Assembly: GCA_937995515.1 (NCBI GenBank)
Contig: CALKJZ010000014.1
Span: 1 to 64,000 of the forward strand
DNA: 64,000 bases
Reading direction: 5' to 3'
Source: an uncultured Sphingomonadaceae bacterium
GTDB taxonomy: Bacteria > Pseudomonadota > Alphaproteobacteria > Sphingomonadales > Sphingomonadaceae
The notes under the pieces were generated by a model. That model was not told the DNA's origin and did no database searches. It worked only from the letters and a program-made list of their open reading frames with translations. The position numbers and the translations under genes were made by a program. Of the stretch, positions 39,831 to 49,362 are shown piece by piece (within the stretch, counting starts at the first letter, position 1; each line of letters begins with the position of its first letter).

Positions 39831-42497
39831 TCAGTCTCCCAACAGGTGCGAAAGGGTGGCGAAGGGGCTGGCAGGCAGGCGCCCGGCCGGCTGGCGGCGC
39901 TGCGGCTGCTGACGGGCCCGCGTGCCCGAATAGGCAAAGCCGCGGCCGTCTGCAGTGGCGGCGGCCCGGAACCCGAGCGCGCGCATGAGCGCCGAAAACT
40001 CGCGCGGGCCGAGGCCGAGCGAGCTTGCGAGCGCCGGATCGGGTGCGATGGGCGCGTTGCCGGCGCGCTCGGCCAGCCGCTGCGCGTGCACCGCGCGCGC
40101 CACCCGGTCGACCATGTCGACCCGGACGGCAATCCCGGCCACCGCCCAGAACCCTGCCACGGCGTGAAACCCGGGCGGCGCGTCGGCCTCTGGGCGGATC
40201 GAGACGAGGCCCGCGCGCGGCGGCGGCGGCATGCCCTCGATGCGGTTGAAGACGCCCCAGAGCGCCAGCCGCCAGCGTGTCGCCTCGGGCTTGAGCGCGG
40301 GCGCCACGAACACATGCACAACGCCCAGCCGCACGCCGGCCCTGGCAAGCGCGCGCCGGTCGTCGCGGGTGAGGCTGGCAAGCAGCGGATCGACTGCCGC
40401 CCGGGGCAGGGCGCCCATGGTTTCGACCAGCTGCACGACGAGCCCGCGTGCTGCCGGCGAGAGCGTGGGCGCGAGCGCGGCCACGCGGTCGAGGGCTGCC
40501 AGATGCCGGCGCCGGCTCGCCGAAAGCCAGGCGTGCAGCCGGGCCTCGACGGCTGCGCGGGCCTCCGGTGTCAGAGGGTGGAGGCTGCGGTCGAGCTCGA
40601 TGCGCGGGTTGAGCGCATCCCGCCCCCGGCGCAGCTGGGCGACCCGCGCACCGCGCCAGAGGATCCGCGGCGGCATCGCGCCATCGAAGCCGAGGGCGAA
40701 GACCTCGTCCGGGTCTGCGGCGAGTGCCCGCGCCCGCCGGGCGAGTTCGCGCGCCAGCCGCCGTTCGGCGGCCGCAAGCAGCAGCTTCTTCTCGCCCGCG
40801 CGCGCGGCCGGATCGGGCGTGAAGGCAAAGCCCGCAAGCGTGCCGATGATGATGCCGTCGACCACCACCGCGCCATCCGGGTCCACCTCCACGGCAAGAT
40901 CGGGATCCTTGAGGCGAAGCTCCCGCAGCAGCACCGAGGTCCGCCGGTCGACGAACTTCTGCATGAGCCGCTGGTGCAGCGCATCCGAAAGCTTGTCCTC
41001 CACCTGCCGCGCACGTTCGGCCCAGCCATGCGGATCGGCCAGCCAGTCGGGCCGGTGGGCGACATAGGTCCACGTGCGCGCCGCTGCGATCCGGTCGGAG
41101 ATCGTTGCGATGTCGCCTGCCACATTGTCGAGCACGGCAAGCTCGGAGCGGATCCATTCGTCGGGCAGGCGCAGATTGCCTTCCGAGAGGTGGCGGAACA
41201 CCCGCCCGACCAGCCGCGCGTGCGCCGGCGCGCCGGTGCGCCGATAATCGGGCAGGCCGCACGCAGCCCACAGGCGCTGGCACGCCTCGCGCCCCTGCGC
41301 GCGCTCCATCACCCACGGCTCGCCGGCAAGAAGCTTCAGCACGGCGACATCGATACTGTCGTCGCCGCGGATCAGCTCGGGCGCGCAGGGCCGCGCATCG
41401 AGGCTCATCACCAGCCGGTGGAGCGAGCTGAAGTCGAGCCTGGCGTTGCGCCACATGAGGCCGGTGAGCGGCGGAAACTCGTGCGCCTCGATGGCCGCCA
41501 CCTGCTCGGGCAGAAGCTCCGGCGTATGCCCCTCGGCGTGCACGAGGGTGGAGAAGGTGCCGTCGCGCTGGTGACGGCCGGCCCGGCCGGCAATCTGCGC
41601 GAGCTCGGCCGAGGCAAGCTTGCGGTGGCGGCGGCCGTCAAACTTGGCAAGGGCAGCGAACGCCACATGGTCGAGCGACATGTTGAGGCCCATGCCGATG
41701 GCGTCCGTGGCGACGAGATAGTCGACCTCGCCCGACTGGTACATGGCCACCTGGGCGTTGCGGGTGCGCGGCGAGAGCCCGCCCATCACCACGGCCGCAC
41801 CGCCCTTGTGCCGGCGCAGCATCTCGGCAAGCGCGTAGACATCGGCGGCGGTGAAGGCAACGACGGCGGTGCGCGGCGGCAGGCGGGAGAGCTTGCGCGG
41901 CTCGACAAAGGACAGGCGCGAGAAGCGCGGGCGCGAGATGATGGCCGCATCCGGAAGCAGGCGGCGGATGATCGGCCGCAGCGTCTCGGCGCCGAGGATC
42001 ATCGTCTCGGCCGTGCCGCGCATGTGGAGGAGGGCATTGGTGAACACATGGCCCCGGTCGGGGTCGGCGCCCATCTGCGCCTCGTCGATGGCGAGGAAGG
42101 GAAAGGCGCGGTCGGTCGGAAGGCTTTCGGCGGTGCACAGGAAATAGCGCGCCCCCGGCGGCACGATCCGCTCCTCGCCGGTGACCAGCGCAACCTGCCC
42201 CTGGCCCTTCAGGGCCACAACCCGGTCGTAGACCTCGCGCGCCAGAAGGCGCAGCGGAAAGCCGATCGCGCCGCCCGCGTGCGCGCACATGCGCTCGACA
42301 GCAAGATGGGTCTTGCCCGTGTTGGTCGGGCCGAGAACGGCGGTGAGCTGCGCGCGGAGCGCTGTCACCGCGGGGGCCGCCTTCCGCCGCCGCAGGACCC
42401 GCACCGCACGCCGGCGGCCAAGAGAGGGGCGGGCGCGGATGCGCCGGAGAGGGCAGATCGGGCCGCCTTCATTCCCATCTCCCACATCTAGTGGCAT
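39831..42497 (-). CDS. Suv3/MgpS-like superfamily II helicase
   Basis: VLGPTNTGKTHLAVERM, PLRLLAREVYDR, AIDEAQM, ILGAETLRP, VATDAIGMGLNM, QIAGRAGR. Confidence 0.9.
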   Translation of the reverse strand: MPLDVGDGNEGGPICPLRRIRARPSLGRRRAVRVLRRRKAAPAVTALRAQLTAVLGPTNTGKTHLAVERMCAHAGGAIGFPLRLLAREVYDRVVALKGQGQVALVTGEERIVPPGARYFLCTAESLPTDRAFPFLAIDEAQMGADPDRGHVFTNALLHMRGTAETMILGAETLRPIIRRLLPDAAIISRPRFSRLSFVEPRKLSRLPPRTAVVAFTAADVYALAEMLRRHKGGAAVVMGGLSPRTRNAQVAMYQSGEVDYLVATDAIGMGLNMSLDHVAFAALAKFDGRRHRKLASAELAQIAGRAGRHQRDGTFSTLVHAEGHTPELLPEQVAAIEAHEFPPLTGLMWRNARLDFSSLHRLVMSLDARPCAPELIRGDDSIDVAVLKLLAGEPWVMERAQGREACQRLWAACGLPDYRRTGAPAHARLVGRVFRHLSEGNLRLPDEWIRSELAVLDNVAGDIATISDRIAAARTWTYVAHRPDWLADPHGWAERARQVEDKLSDALHQRLMQKFVDRRTSVLLRELRLKDPDLAVEVDPDGAVVVDGIIIGTLAGFAFTPDPAARAGEKKLLLAAAERRLARELARRARALAADPDEVFALGFDGAMPPRILWRGARVAQLRRGRDALNPRIELDRSLHPLTPEARAAVEARLHAWLSASRRRHLAALDRVAALAPTLSPAARGLVVQLVETMGALPRAAVDPLLASLTRDDRRALARAGVRLGVVHVFVAPALKPEATRWRLALWGVFNRIEGMPPPPRAGLVSIRPEADAPPGFHAVAGFWAVAGIAVRVDMVDRVARAVHAQRLAERAGNAPIAPDPALASSLGLGPREFSALMRALGFRAAATADGRGFAYSGTRARQQPQRRQPAGRLPASPFATLSHLLGD

Positions 42498-42738
42498 GGC
42501 CCAAAGCCGCACGCAAGCCATGGTTTTATGACAGGGCGGGGCGAGCTTCGGACCGCGGCCGCGCCCAACCATGCACAGGCGCACGCTTCATCGCGCCGGC
42601 CCCACGGCTCGCCGCATGCGCACCAGAGTTGGCACGACATTTCTGTTGACGCCTGCAACTGACTGATTGATTTGGCCTCTTCACCAGCGGCTGGGGAGCG
42701 GTTCGCGCATGCAACTGGCTTGGGACGGGCGGTTCGCG

Positions 42739-42770
42739 CGGAATGCCGGCTGCAGGTGGCCGGCATTCCG
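42739..42770. repeat. Perfect 12-bp inverted repeat (8-nt loop) in the region upstream of the M23 peptidase gene
   Basis: CGGAATGCCGGC-tgcaggtg-GCCGGCATTCCG. Confidence 0.7.
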
Positions 42771-42854
42771 GCCGTCTCCCTGCATGATGATCGGCGCGAA
42801 ACCCTTGTCTGCGGCGGCCGCTTGTGCCGCGCGGCCGGCCATGGCGCGCGGCTG

Positions 42855-44435
42855 ATGGCCTCCCTTGCCCCGGGTCTTGCGCCGGGCGCCGCCCCGGCCC
42901 CCTGGAGCCCCGGGAGGAGCCCCGGGAGCCGCGGCCGCGGGCTCGATGCGGGGCCTGTGGCCCGCGCGAACAGGGCCGCAGCCGCGCGCATCCAGCGGAT
43001 GGCCGACCGGCTCGCCGGCGGCGACATCGCCGTCGATCTCGGCGACCGGATCGGCTCGGGGCACTGGTGGCGCGGGCTTCTCACGCTCGGCGTGCTCCTG
43101 GGTGCGGCGCTTTCGCTCAGCACCCGGGTGCCGGTGCTGCCCGGGATGGCGGCCCCGCCCTCGCCTGAGGTGTTCGACGAGCGCGCGATCGACGCCATTG
43201 CCCCGCTCGCGCTCGCCAGCGGAACCGGGCGGCGCGTCGCTCCCACCCGCATGGTCACCCGGCTTGCCGAGCCGCCCGAGCGGCCGCGGATCGAACTGTC
43301 CGCGCGCACCGGCGCCGACGGGCTTGCAGGCGCGCTGCGGCGTGCCGGTCTCGCGCGCGAGGATCTCGAGACCGTGCTGGCCCTCGTGCGCCCGCACGCG
43401 AACCCGGCCGCCCTTCGCAGCGGCACCGAGCTCAACCTCGTGCTGGGCCGGCGCGAGACCCGCACCGTGCCACGGCCGCTCGAGGAGCTGGCATTCCGCG
43501 CGGCCTTCGACCTGAAGCTCGAGGTGGTGCGCGGGGCGGATGGCGCGCTGCGCGTGAACCCGATCCCGATCGCGGTCGACGACACCCCGCTGCGCATCAC
43601 AGGCGAGGTGGGCCGGTCGCTCCACCGCTCGCTTCGGGCGGCCGGCGTGCCGGGCCCGGTGCTTGCAGACTATCTGCGCCAGATCGGCCATGTCGTCGAC
43701 ATCCAGCGCGAGGTCGGTGCGCGCGACCGCTTCGATCTCATCATCGCCCATCGCCGCGCCGAGACCGGCGAGACGGAAACCGGCCAGCTGCTCTTCGCCG
43801 GGCTGCGCAATGGCCGGCGCGACATCCGGCTGATGCGCTGGGGCCCGAGGGGCGAGTTCTTCCGCGAGAGCGGCGAGGCCGCGCGCCAGGGTCTCATGCG
43901 CACGCCGGTCGACGGGGCCCGGCTGTCGTCCGGCTTCGGCATGCGCCTGCACCCGATCCTCGGCTTTTCGCGGCTGCACCGCGGGGTCGATTTCGCCGCC
44001 CCCACGGGCACCCCCGTGCTCGCCTCTGCCGCGGGCCGCGTGGTGCGGGCCGGCTGGGGCGGCGGCTATGGCAACATGATCGACGTGGACCACGGGCGCG
44101 GGATCGTGACCCGCTATGCGCATCTGTCGCGCATGGATGTGAAGGTGGGCCAGACGGTCAGCCAGGGCCAGCGCATCGGCGCGGTGGGCTCGACCGGCAT
44201 GTCGACCGGGCCGCACCTCCACTATGAGGTGATCCGCAACGGCGAGCCGATCGACCCGCGCTCGAACCGGCTGCTGGTGCAGGGCCCGCTGCTCGTCGGC
44301 CAGGATCTCGCCCGGTTCCGGAGCGAGATGGAGCGGCTGCTTGCCACAAGGGTTGCCAACGGGGCCACAGCCGACGGCCCGGAAGAGGCTGAAGGCCCGC
44401 CGCCCGCGCGCCGGGAAACCCGCCGCCGGGTCTGA
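42855..44435 (+). CDS. M23 family metallopeptidase, membrane anchored
   Basis: TM near N-terminus; GFGMRLHPILGFSRLHRGVDFAAPTGTPV...GNMIDVDHGRGIVTRYAHLS...GPHLHYEVIRNG. Confidence 0.92.
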   Translation: MASLAPGLAPGAAPAPWSPGRSPGSRGRGLDAGPVARANRAAAARIQRMADRLAGGDIAVDLGDRIGSGHWWRGLLTLGVLLGAALSLSTRVPVLPGMAAPPSPEVFDERAIDAIAPLALASGTGRRVAPTRMVTRLAEPPERPRIELSARTGADGLAGALRRAGLAREDLETVLALVRPHANPAALRSGTELNLVLGRRETRTVPRPLEELAFRAAFDLKLEVVRGADGALRVNPIPIAVDDTPLRITGEVGRSLHRSLRAAGVPGPVLADYLRQIGHVVDIQREVGARDRFDLIIAHRRAETGETETGQLLFAGLRNGRRDIRLMRWGPRGEFFRESGEAARQGLMRTPVDGARLSSGFGMRLHPILGFSRLHRGVDFAAPTGTPVLASAAGRVVRAGWGGGYGNMIDVDHGRGIVTRYAHLSRMDVKVGQTVSQGQRIGAVGSTGMSTGPHLHYEVIRNGEPIDPRSNRLLVQGPLLVGQDLARFRSEMERLLATRVANGATADGPEEAEGPPPARRETRRRV

Positions 44436-44561
44436 GCCGGGCGGAGGCGGGCGCCCGCGCGCCCCGGCCGCGCGCTCGCCCCTGCCGCAAAACTGGTCAG
44501 CCTGCCGGTCTTTTGGGCAGCCGCGGCGGCCAGTCCGTGCTGAGCCTCCCCGTGGCAGCGG

Positions 44562-44578
44562 TTGGCACGCAGTTTGCT
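44562..44578 (+). promoter_or_regulatory. Sigma-54 (RpoN) promoter upstream of glnB-glnA
   Basis: TTGGCACGCAGTTTGCT matches YTGGCACG-N4-TTGCW, with GG at -24 and GC at -12. Confidence 0.85.
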
Positions 44579-44690
44579 CGTGGAAGCGGTGGCGAGGAAA
44601 CGGCAGGCTTCTCCGCGGCCCGGCCCCTGTGGCCCTGGCACTCCGGCCCGCCCGTCAGGGCCACGGGGCTTGCGGGGCGCATGCGGGTGA

Positions 44691-45101
<411 letters not shown>

Positions 45102-45135
45102 CCCAAAGAACCCCCAAGCAACGGAAGGCCAGACC

Positions 45136-46548
45136 ATGCCCAACACCCCGGACGACATTCTCGCGATGATGAAGGAGAAGGAGATCGAGTGGGTTGATCT
45201 CCGCTTCACCGACCCGCGCGGCAAGTGGCAGCACCTGACGATGGCGGCGCGCGCCATCAGCCCCGACAATCTGGTCGAGGGCTTCATGTTCGACGGATCG
45301 TCGATCGCCGGCTGGAAGGTGATCAACGAGAGCGACATGATCCTGAAGCCCGATCTCGATGCCGTCTATGTCGACCCCTTCTCGGCGACCCCGATGCTCA
45401 TCCTGTTCTGCGATATCCTCGAGCCGGCAACCGGCGAGGGCTATGGCCGCGATCCGCGCTCGACCGCCAAGCGCGCCGAGGCCTATCTGAAGTCCACCGG
45501 CATCGGCGACACCGTCTATGTCGGCCCGGAGGCGGAGTTCTTCGTGTTCGACGACGTGCGCTTCGGGGTGGGCTATGCAGGCGGCTTCTACCACCTCGAC
45601 GATGTCGAACTGCCCACCAACTCGGGCAAGAGCTATGAGGAGGGCAACCTCGGCCACCGCCCGCGCGCCAAGGGCGGCTACTTCCCCGTGCCCCCGGTCG
45701 ACAGCGCGATGGACATCCGCGGAGAGATGATCTCGACCATGCTCGAGATGGGCCTGCCGTGCGACAAGCACCACCACGAGGTGGCCGCCGCCCAGCACGA
45801 ACTCGGCCTCGAGTTCGGAACGCTGGTGACGACCGCCGACCGGATGCAGATCTACAAATATGTCGTCCAGATGGTGGCGCAGGCCTATGGCAAGACCGCG
45901 ACCTTCATGCCCAAGCCGATCAAGGAGGACAATGGCTCGGGCATGCACACCCACATGTCGGTCTGGAGCCAGGGCAAGCCGCTGTTCGCAGGCGAAGGCT
46001 ATGCCGGGCTTTCGGAGACCGCGCTGTTCTTCATCGGCGGCATCATCAAGCACGCCAAGGCCGTCAACGCCTTCACCAACCCCACCACCAACAGCTACAA
46101 GCGCCTCGTGCCGGGCTTCGAGGCGCCGGTGCTGCTCGCCTATTCGAGCCGGAACCGCTCGGCCTCCTGCCGTATCCCCTATGGCACCGGCGCCAAGTCC
46201 AAGCGGGTGGAGGTGCGCTTCCCGGATGCCACGGCCAACCCCTATCTTGCCTACACGGCGCTGCTGATGGCCGGGCTCGACGGAATCGAGAACCGCATCC
46301 ACCCCGGCCAGCCGATGGACAAGAACCTCTACGACCTGCCGCCGCGCGAGCTGAAGAAGGTGCCGACGGTCGCCGGCTCGCTGCGCGAGGCGCTTTCCGC
46401 GCTCGACAAGGGCCGGGCGGTCTTCACCCGCGGTGGCGTGTTCTCCGACGACCAGATCGATGCCTACATCGAGCTGAAGATGGAGGAAGTGCTGCGCTGG
46501 GAGATGACCCCGGCGCCGGTCGAGTTCGACATGTATTACAGCGTCTGA
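45136..46548 (+). CDS. glnA: Glutamine synthetase type I
   Basis: [19 protein letters not shown]..., [16 protein letters not shown], Tyr-adenylylation-type C-terminus NLYDLPPRE. Confidence 0.98.
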   Translation: MPNTPDDILAMMKEKEIEWVDLRFTDPRGKWQHLTMAARAISPDNLVEGFMFDGSSIAGWKVINESDMILKPDLDAVYVDPFSATPMLILFCDILEPATGEGYGRDPRSTAKRAEAYLKSTGIGDTVYVGPEAEFFVFDDVRFGVGYAGGFYHLDDVELPTNSGKSYEEGNLGHRPRAKGGYFPVPPVDSAMDIRGEMISTMLEMGLPCDKHHHEVAAAQHELGLEFGTLVTTADRMQIYKYVVQMVAQAYGKTATFMPKPIKEDNGSGMHTHMSVWSQGKPLFAGEGYAGLSETALFFIGGIIKHAKAVNAFTNPTTNSYKRLVPGFEAPVLLAYSSRNRSASCRIPYGTGAKSKRVEVRFPDATANPYLAYTALLMAGLDGIENRIHPGQPMDKNLYDLPPRELKKVPTVAGSLREALSALDKGRAVFTRGGVFSDDQIDAYIELKMEEVLRWEMTPAPVEFDMYYSV

Positions 46549-46574
46549 CAGCTGCCGGCCGGGCGGCTGTAAAG
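46549..46574 (+). terminator. Hairpin immediately after glnA
   Basis: ACAGCTGCC-ggccg-GGCGGCTGT, 9-bp stem (one G-U), directly after the glnA stop. Confidence 0.5.
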
Positions 46575-47000
46575 CCCGCGCGGGCCAGACGGCCGGCGTC
46601 GGCGGCGAAGGGGCCGATCCGCGGGGAGGCAGAGGCAGGCCCATCCATCGCTTGATGGACCTGCCGCTCCTTACGGCCCCGCGGGCGGGTGGAGGAAGGC
46701 CCTGCGCCCGCCCGCTGGCCCTGTCGTCCGCGCCGTCTGCGCCCGGTTGCCGGCCCACCGGCGCCGGCCCATCGGACCATCGTGTCCCCGTCCGTTGGAC
46801 AAAGACGACAGAAATGATGCGCGATGGGTCCGAACCGGAGGCGCGCGGTTGCCGTGCGCTGCGGGCTCGCCTATCCGTGGCAAGGCGGCGTGCAAGTTCC
46901 GGGCCAAGAGCACCCTTGCGGCCTCGTGGATCCGGGACGGGCTTGCGCCTGTGGCATGAGGCCGCCCGGCGCCGGGCGGCGAGGCGAGGGGAGGCGTTGC

Positions 47001-47798
47001 GTGGATCGGGTGGCGGAGCTGGAAAAGCCGGTGGCGGCGGCTCCGCCTGGCCGGGCTGCGGCCGCCGATGCCGGCGCCCGCGGGCTTGCCGCCGTCTCGA
47101 TTGGCAAGGCCTATGGCCCAAAGGTGGTCCTTCGCGATGTCTCGCTCTCGGTCAACCGCGGCGAGGTGGTGGGCCTGCTTGGCCCCAATGGCGCTGGCAA
47201 GACCACCTGCTTCTACGCGGTGATGGGCCTCATTCCGGTCGACCAGGGGCGGATCCTGCTTGACGGGATCGACATCACCCGGCTCCCGATGTTCCGCCGG
47301 GCCGCGCTCGGGCTCGGCTATCTGCCGCAGGAGGCCTCGATCTTCCGCGGCCTCACGGTGGCAGAGAACATCCGCGCCGTGCTCGAGGTTTCCGAGCCCG
47401 ATCCCGGGCGGCGGGCCGAGCGCCTCGAGACGCTTCTTTCCGAGTTCCACATCACGCGGCTGCGCGATGCGCCGGCGATGGCGCTCTCGGGCGGGGAGCG
47501 GCGGCGCTGCGAGATCGCCCGCGCGCTTGCGGCCGACCCTTCGATCATGCTGCTCGACGAGCCCTTTGCCGGCATCGACCCGATCTCGATTGCCGACATC
47601 CGCACCCTTGTCTCGCACCTGCGCGACCGCGACATCGGGGTTCTTATCACCGATCACAATGTGCGCGAGACGCTGGAGATCGTGGACCGTGCCTGCATCA
47701 TCTACGACGGCCGCGTGCTGTTCGAGGGAACGCCCGAGGCCCTGGTGAGCGACGAGACCGTTCGCCGGGTCTATCTCGGCGAGGATTTCGCGCTCTGA
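47001..47798 (+). CDS. lptB: LPS export ABC transporter ATP-binding protein
   Basis: LLGPNGAGKTTCFYAVMGLI, LGYLPQEASIFRGLTVAENI, LSGGERRRCEIARALA, GVLITDHNVRETL; GTG start assumed. Confidence 0.93.
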   Translation: MDRVAELEKPVAAAPPGRAAAADAGARGLAAVSIGKAYGPKVVLRDVSLSVNRGEVVGLLGPNGAGKTTCFYAVMGLIPVDQGRILLDGIDITRLPMFRRAALGLGYLPQEASIFRGLTVAENIRAVLEVSEPDPGRRAERLETLLSEFHITRLRDAPAMALSGGERRRCEIARALAADPSIMLLDEPFAGIDPISIADIRTLVSHLRDRDIGVLITDHNVRETLEIVDRACIIYDGRVLFEGTPEALVSDETVRRVYLGEDFAL

Positions 47799-47809
47799 GC
47801 GGCAGCGCC

Positions 47810-49291
47810 ATGGGGGTGGGGCCGCGCCTCGACCTGAGAACGACGACCTCGCTCGTCGTCTCGCAGCAGCTGCAGACCGCGATCCGGCTGCTCACGCTCA
47901 CCAATCTCGAGCTCGAGGCCGAGATCCACGCCGAGCTGGAGCGCAACCCGCTGCTCGAGCTGGCCGACGAGGAAGGCGCCGGCGCGCCCACGCCAGAGGC
48001 GGCGGCATCCGCGCAGTCCGACGATGCCCTGCACACGCTGGACCGGGACCTTGGGCCCGACGGGGCAGCGCTCGGCGCGGGCGACGAGGATGTGGACTAT
48101 CTCGAGGAGCGGTTCCACCACGACAGCGCGGCCGACACCGGGCGCCCGGGCGAGACCGGCGAGGCGCCCGCGATCGAGGCGCTGGGCAGCGAGGCCCCCG
48201 GGCTTGTCGAGGTGCTCGAGGCGCAGGCCGGAGCCGCGCTTTCCGGCACGGATCTTGCCATCGCCCGCCACCTCATCGGCCTGCTCGACGAGGCGGGCTA
48301 TCTGACCGAGCCGCTCGAGGAGGTGGCCGCCCGGCTCGGCATCGCCCTCGAGCACGCCGAACGGGTGCTCGGCGTGATCCAGACCTTCGAGCCGACCGGG
48401 GTGGGGGCGCGCAGCCTTGCCGAATGCCTGGCCATCCAGGCGCGCGAGGCCGACCGCTACGACCCGTGCATGCAGGCCCTCATTGCGAACCTCGATCTCG
48501 TCGCGCGGGGCGATCTCGCGCGCCTGCGGCGGGTCTGCGAGGTCGACGAGGAGGACCTGCGCGACATGCTGGCGGAGCTGCGGGGCTACAATCCCAAGCC
48601 CGGCCTCGTCCATGGCAGCGGCCGGGTGCAGCCGGTGGTGCCCGACGTGCTGGTGCGCCGCGGCCGGCACGGCCTCGTGGTGGAGCTCAACACCGCCACC
48701 CTGCCGCGGCTCATCGTCAACCGCCGCTACCAGGCCGAGCTTTCGGCCCACGCCGGCCGCGGCAACGGGCGGCAGCGGAGCGAGCGGCAGTTCCTCGACC
48801 GGTGTGTCAGCCAGGCGCAGTGGCTGGTGAGGGCGCTCGACCAGCGCGCCAGCACCATCCTCAAGGTTGCAACCGAAATCGTGCGCGAGCAGGAAGGCTT
48901 CTTCGAGCATGGCGTCAGCCACCTGAGGCCGCTCACCATGCGCGCCATCGCCGAATCGGTCCAGATGCACGAATCGACCGTGAGCCGGGTGGTGGCGAAC
49001 AAGTCTCTCGCCTGCGACCGCGGGATCTTCGACATGCGGACCTTCTTCACCCACGCCATCCACGCAAGCCATGGCGGCGAGGATGCCTCGGCGGTCACCG
49101 TGCGGGCGCGGGTGAAGGCGCTGATCGATGCCGAGGATCCGCTCAAGCCCCTGTCGGATGACCAGCTGGTGCAGCTGCTGCAGGCCGAGGGGCACGACAT
49201 CGCCCGCCGCACGGTCGCCAAATATCGCGAGATTCTCAACATCCCCTCGAGCTTCGACCGGCGCCGGCGGGCGCGCGTGCACGCGGCCTGA
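47810..49291 (+). CDS. rpoN: RNA polymerase sigma-54 factor
   Basis: N-term LRTTTSLVVSQQLQTAIRLLTLTNLELE; RpoN box ARRTVAKYREILNIPSS. Confidence 0.97.
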   Translation: MGVGPRLDLRTTTSLVVSQQLQTAIRLLTLTNLELEAEIHAELERNPLLELADEEGAGAPTPEAAASAQSDDALHTLDRDLGPDGAALGAGDEDVDYLEERFHHDSAADTGRPGETGEAPAIEALGSEAPGLVEVLEAQAGAALSGTDLAIARHLIGLLDEAGYLTEPLEEVAARLGIALEHAERVLGVIQTFEPTGVGARSLAECLAIQAREADRYDPCMQALIANLDLVARGDLARLRRVCEVDEEDLRDMLAELRGYNPKPGLVHGSGRVQPVVPDVLVRRGRHGLVVELNTATLPRLIVNRRYQAELSAHAGRGNGRQRSERQFLDRCVSQAQWLVRALDQRASTILKVATEIVREQEGFFEHGVSHLRPLTMRAIAESVQMHESTVSRVVANKSLACDRGIFDMRTFFTHAIHASHGGEDASAVTVRARVKALIDAEDPLKPLSDDQLVQLLQAEGHDIARRTVAKYREILNIPSSFDRRRRARVHAA

Positions 49292-49362
49292 GGCCCGGGC
49301 GCCTTCCCGCGGGCGGCCTTCCCCCTCTCGCCTTTGCCGCACGAGCCGGCTAACCGGCGGCG

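Noticed and set aside
39465-42491. 1008-aa plus-strand ORF antisense to the Suv3-like helicase
   Set aside because: Same high-GC antisense artefact; the minus-strand helicase motifs are decisive.
42628-42650. Second possible sigma-54 promoter (TTGGCACGACATTTCTG)
   Set aside because: The -24 half matches, but the essential -12 GC is absent (TTCT instead of TTGC).
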